7,683 nt of DNA, taken from positions 1 to 7,683 of the forward strand of contig CAYYNB010000237.1 in assembly GCA_964472565.1 (NCBI GenBank), written 5' to 3'. The notes under the pieces were generated by a model. The model made no database searches and was not told the DNA's origin. It saw only the letters and a list, made by a program, of their open reading frames with translations. This DNA comes from DATAMF01 sp964472565. GTDB lineage: Bacteria; Chloroflexota; Anaerolineae; Aggregatilineales; Aggregatilineaceae. Position 1 is the stretch's first letter; the number at the start of each line of letters is the position of its first letter. The position numbers were made by a program, and so were the translations under genes. Below, piece by piece: positions 6,912-7,683 of the stretch.

Positions 6912-7207
6912 ATGATGCGCCGACGCTGGAACAGATTATCGCCTGGATCATTATCGGAACGATTGCAGGGGCGCTGGCCGGGGCTTTAGTCCGGCGGGGC
7001 CTCACCTTTGGCGAGATGCTGGTCACGGGGTTGATCGGGGCGTTTCTGGGTGGCTTTATCATGAATGCGCTGGCGATTGAACTGCCGGAAGACATCGAAC
7101 TGACATTCACGCTGGCCGATTTGATCCGGGCGTTTGTCGGGGCCTCCGTGCTGATTATCTTTGCGGAGATCATCATCGGGCGGCGGCGCGGGCGAGACCG
7201 GGAGTAG
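6908..7207 (+). CDS. Small GlsB/YeaQ/YmgE-like three-helix membrane protein
   Basis: The 99 residues hold three glycine-rich hydrophobic helices, about 10-28 (IIAWIIIGTIAGALAGALV), 37-55 (MLVTGLIGAFLGGFIMNAL) and 73-90 (IRAFVGASVLIIFAEIII), with a basic C-terminus RRRGRDRE. The pattern IIAWIIIGTIAGALAG with a later GLIGAFLGGF matches the transglycosylase-associated/GlsB/YeaQ family. Members are usually about 80-90 residues; the extra length is a polar loop with acidic residues (about 56-70, AIELPEDIELTFTLA). The family is linked to envelope stress, but its biochemical role is not settled. ATG 6908 overlaps the cdaR stop by ATGA, and AGGG (6895-6898) lies nine bases upstream, so this gene is tightly coupled to cdaR. 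That places it as a third product of the c-di-AMP operon, where Firmicutes have glmM. A link to CdaA or CdaR is inference from the coupling. Confidence 0.85.
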   Translation: MNDAPTLEQIIAWIIIGTIAGALAGALVRRGLTFGEMLVTGLIGAFLGGFIMNALAIELPEDIELTFTLADLIRAFVGASVLIIFAEIIIGRRRGRDRE

Positions 7208-7386
7208 GGCAAAGGCGCATCCGTTAGAAAATTTCTACATCTTTTTTATGCGCTGTTAATTTCGGTATGTTACTTTATAGGTAAGCAAGTTCGCTTGCGT
7301 TAACAAATGGTATTTCCAGAGCACCGCATACCCGTATGCTCCCCACCTCTACCTGACCCACCTCTTGCGCTGCTCTGAAGATACAT

Positions 7387-7422
7387 AGGGAAGGAAGCCC
7401 CCGCCACCTTCCCTCTTTTTTT
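7387..7422 (+). terminator. Rho-independent terminator after the cdaA operon
   Basis: AGGGAAGG (7387-7394) and CCTTCCCT (7407-7414) make a perfect 8-bp stem with a 12-base loop, followed by C and seven Ts (7416-7422). It lies 180 bases beyond the last gene of the cdaA operon and just before the next promoter, so it separates the two units. Confidence 0.85.
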
Positions 7423-7427
7423 GCCTG

Positions 7428-7436
7428 TGATACAAT
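7428..7436 (+). promoter_or_regulatory. Extended -10 promoter of the 70-residue protein gene
   Basis: TGATACAAT (TGn followed by TACAAT at 7431-7436) is an extended -10, the same type as the argF promoter TGATATACT. Any -35 would fall in the terminator stem and is not recognisable. Transcription would start near 7443, about 18 bases before ATG 7461. Confidence 0.55.
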
Positions 7437-7460
7437 CAATTTTATAAAACAAAGAGGACG

Positions 7461-7673
7461 ATGACGGAGGGACAGGTGGTTCACATTACGATTGGGAACC
7501 TGTCGCCGGAAGAAATCGAAACGCGGCTGCGTGCTGCCGGGCTGTTGATGGACGTGAGCGATATAGAGGAGGGGGTAGAGTTGACTCCGGCGGAGCGGGA
7601 TCGTATCGGGCGGTTATTTGCCGGTGAGCGGCCTTCCGAAGCGTTGATCGACGAGGATCGGAGCAGGGCTTAG
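7461..7673 (+). CDS. Small acidic protein of unknown function, possibly antitoxin-like
   Basis: I do not recognise it with confidence. The 70 residues are soluble and acidic: a short strand-like start (VVHITIGN), a helix (SPEEIETRLRAAGLL), an acidic middle (DVSDIEEGVELTPAERDRIG) and a C-terminus FAGERPSEALIDEDR. The ending resembles the toxin-binding tails of some small type II antitoxins, which often close with a Ser-Glu-x-Ile-x-Glu/Asp-x-Arg pattern; this is a weak likeness. A toxin gene would then be expected right after 7683. Two starts compete: ATG 7461 with AGAGG (7453-7457) only three bases away, and in-frame GTG 7476 with GGAGG (7466-7470) five bases away, giving 65 residues. The gene has its own promoter and sits behind a strong terminator, so it is independent of the cdaA operon. 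That it is a real gene is likely; its function is open. Confidence 0.7.
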   Translation: MTEGQVVHITIGNLSPEEIETRLRAAGLLMDVSDIEEGVELTPAERDRIGRLFAGERPSEALIDEDRSRA

Positions 7674-7683
7674 CGGTAGAACC

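Larger units (their letters stand above)
7208..7460. other. AT-richer gap with several short inverted repeats
   Basis: No gene is supported in these 253 bp; the longest start-to-stop reading frame on the plus strand with any appeal is 23 codons from ATG 7307. The stretch holds GCGCAT/ATGCGC (7215-7220, 7248-7253) enclosing TAGAAA-A-TTTCTA (7225-7237) and a T tract (7242-7247), then GCAAG-TTCG-CTTGC (7285-7298), GCATAC-CC-GTATGC (7326-7339), the terminator at 7387-7422, and the next promoter. A small transcript ending at that terminator is possible but not shown. Confidence 0.5.

Noticed and set aside
7275..7484. 69-codon minus-strand open frame
   Set aside because: It runs through the terminator and promoter on the other strand and has no ribosome site or family likeness.

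Overview
The window reads as a piece of a moderately GC-rich bacterial chromosome. I infer a Chloroflexota-like (Anaerolineae-type) origin from the CdaA–CdaR arrangement, a CdaR with four YbbR repeats and a Pro/Thr-rich tail, and the large cytoplasmic TPR protein; this is judgement from sequence style, not a database result. No rRNA, tRNA, CRISPR array or recognisable transposase gene is visible.

Layout. (1) At 114-717 on the minus strand lies a gene for a roughly 200-residue membrane protein, read in two frames because of a single-base frameshift near 611-630. (2) A 437-bp divergent intergenic region (718-1154) holds a good minus-strand promoter for that gene, two inverted repeats, and an extended -10 promoter for argF. 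(3) Positions 1155-2111 encode argF, ornithine carbamoyltransferase, with all signature motifs. (4) Positions 2172-4436 encode a 754-residue TPR scaffold protein. (5) A 191-bp gap contains a near-perfect 30-bp palindrome and an imperfect direct repeat. (6) Positions 4628-7207 form a tight three-gene operon: cdaA (membrane diadenylate cyclase), cdaR (YbbR-repeat regulator, starting 4 bp after the cdaA stop) and a small GlsB/YeaQ-like three-helix membrane protein overlapping cdaR by ATGA. (7) A 253-bp AT-richer gap contains several short hairpins and ends in a strong rho-independent terminator. (8) A new extended -10 promoter then drives a 70-residue unknown acidic protein at 7461-7673, possibly an antitoxin-like first gene of a pair whose partner would lie beyond the window.

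How the genes fit together. The core is a c-di-AMP synthesis module: CdaA makes c-di-AMP at the membrane and CdaR, anchored by one helix with its YbbR domains outside, is its known regulator. In Firmicutes the third gene is usually glmM; here that place is taken by a small GlsB-like membrane protein under translational coupling, which makes it a candidate extra component. argF and the TPR gene are co-directional, only 60 bp apart, and may share a transcript, but nothing in the sequence ties them functionally to the c-di-AMP operon.
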